From Gammaproteobacteria bacterium (lineage in GTDB: Bacteria > Pseudomonadota > Gammaproteobacteria > HK1), in the NCBI GenBank assembly GCA_022822245.1, contig JAJECB010000077.1, positions 1-40,687 of the forward strand: a DNA stretch of 40,687 bases, in the 5' to 3' direction. A program made the position numbers and the translations under genes. The notes below the pieces were generated by a model. It had not been told where the DNA came from. It saw only the letters and a list, made by a program, of their open reading frames with translations, and searched no databases. Shown in pieces: positions 40,153 through 40,687 of this stretch. How positions within the stretch are numbered: position 1 is the stretch's first letter; every line of letters starts with the position of its first letter.

Positions 40153-40293
40153 CTATCCAGGTTTCTTTGGAGGCGGCGGTGGCGGTGGCGGCGGCTTGAC
40201 GGCAGTCGGGGGCTTGGGCGATCTGCCCAGATCTCTCACTGCCCCAGAGTTGGGAGCTCGTCTCGATGGCGGAGGCACGGGTTCCTTGGCCAT
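40153..40293 (-). CDS. 46-residue proline-rich mini-protein
   Basis: ATG 40293 opens a frame ending in TAG 40153. It starts MAKEPVPPPSRRAPNSG, continues AVRDLGRSPKPPTAVK and ends in nine consecutive prolines followed by KKPG. It is basic and certainly unfolded. AGGAGA lies directly before the ATG, and the 20-base gap to the stop of the DUF6338-like gene is filled by ribosome-binding purines (AAGGAGCAGGAGA), so the two genes are surely co-translated. A proline tract and basic ends suggest binding to an SH3-like partner or an inhibitor-like tail. I know of no described family. Confidence 0.6.
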   Translation of the reverse strand: MAKEPVPPPSRRAPNSGAVRDLGRSPKPPTAVKPPPPPPPPPKKPG

Positions 40294-40313
40294 TCTCCTG
40301 CTCCTTGGCTGAT

Positions 40314-40687
40314 TTACTTTATTCCCGACAGAAATTCTACCATTTCCACTTCGTTTGTGGGTATCAGGATTGCGGAAACGCCCGTTGCTGGTATCCGCTC
40401 ATCGTCAACCAGCCACTCCCCTTCTGCAATTCGAAAATGACCTTCCTCCGGGTGACTCGGCCATTCTTCGGGCCATCCGTAAAGCCGGCGCTGTCCTTTG
40501 AGATGCAACACGACATAGCAGTCAACGTGCCGCGAGAATGCCGAATACCACTCAGATGGATAGGATGTTTCTTTTGTGACTCCGAGGGAGCGGAGAATCC
40601 TATGTACGGAGTCTCGATTCGAGGCATAGGAGGCGATGAGTGCAAGCACTACCGCGACCCGTGAGGTGGTCGGGGTTGTTTGGACAG
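40314..40687 (-). CDS. DUF6338-like protein, 5-prime end beyond the window
   Basis: The frame is open through the window end, so the N-terminus is missing; the visible part is about 124 residues. Seen: VAVVLALIASYASNRDSVHRILRSLGV (a hydrophobic then helical part), then PSEWYSAFSRHVDCYVVLHL, KGQRRLYGWPEEWPSHPEEG, FRIAEGEWLVDD and AILIPTNEVEMVEFLSG. The order PxxWxxxF, a strand with xxVxLKxGxRxxGW, and a C-terminal EF strand fits DUF6338 as I remember it, a family with membrane helices before this soluble region. A GTG at 40649 is probably internal. Base composition is clearly lower in GC than the window average, suggesting transfer. It is translated just ahead of the proline-rich mini-gene. 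Confidence 0.62.
   Translation of the reverse strand, partial: VQTTPTTSRVAVVLALIASYASNRDSVHRILRSLGVTKETSYPSEWYSAFSRHVDCYVVLHLKGQRRLYGWPEEWPSHPEEGHFRIAEGEWLVDDERIPATGVSAILIPTNEVEMVEFLSGIK

Noticed and set aside
1..40687. CRISPR arrays, tRNA/rRNA genes, integrase or transposase genes, replication origins
   Set aside because: I looked for regularly spaced repeats, tRNA-like cloverleaf ends, DDE/HUH or tyrosine recombinase motifs and DnaA-box clusters and found none I could support.

Overview
The window is GC-rich chromosomal DNA from a bacterium that looks proteobacterial, most probably alphaproteobacterial. The basis is the ispA-dxs gene pair with an alphaproteobacterial-type DXS, a complete tripartite tricarboxylate transporter (tctCBA), choline sulfatase, and several REP-like hairpins. 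I cannot name a genus. No rRNA, tRNA, CRISPR array, transposase or integrase is visible.

Layout. At 0.07-4.9 kb: an NTF2-like protein, a NUDIX hydrolase, a benzoylformate-decarboxylase-type thiamine diphosphate enzyme and RecQ. At 4.9-5.8 kb: an orphan ribbon-helix-helix antitoxin facing a RelB/ParE-type toxin-antitoxin operon with a clear promoter/operator. At 5.8-16.8 kb: metabolic genes (alkaline-phosphatase-family hydrolase, two luciferase-like oxidoreductases around an AsmA-like protein, a class V aminotransferase, choline sulfatase, the two-subunit 2-oxoacid:ferredoxin oxidoreductase KorAB, and glyoxalase I). Three strong inverted repeats punctuate this part. At 16.9-17.7 kb: a Phd/RelE-type pair with an odd toxin start, and a tiny membrane protein. 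At 17.8-19.3 kb: an aldehyde dehydrogenase.

The stretch 19.4-25.2 kb is an accessory island. It holds a retropepsin-like protease gene broken by an 11-bp tandem duplication, two small conserved-looking partner genes, an 88-bp decayed copy of the neighbouring aldehyde dehydrogenase gene, a large fused restriction-modification protein of ISP type, an orphan HicB-like antitoxin, and an AbrB/PIN toxin-antitoxin operon. At 25.4-30 kb: an M23 peptidase, a TPR protein, ispA and dxs (isoprenoid precursor synthesis). At 30-37.7 kb: the tctCBA transporter diverges from hyuAB, a hydantoinase/oxoprolinase pair, suggesting uptake and ring opening of a cyclic amide or lactam such as 5-oxoproline or a hydantoin.

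The last 3 kb are accessory again: a divergent pair of helix-turn-helix genes leading into a PIN-domain toxin, a GNAT acetyltransferase, and at the edge a lower-GC operon of a truncated DUF6338-like protein followed by a 46-residue proline-rich mini-protein. Six toxin-antitoxin-type loci, several orphaned or damaged, lie within 40 kb. The most promising poorly described items are the retropepsin cassette, the DUF6338/proline-rich operon and the HTH/HTH/PIN module.
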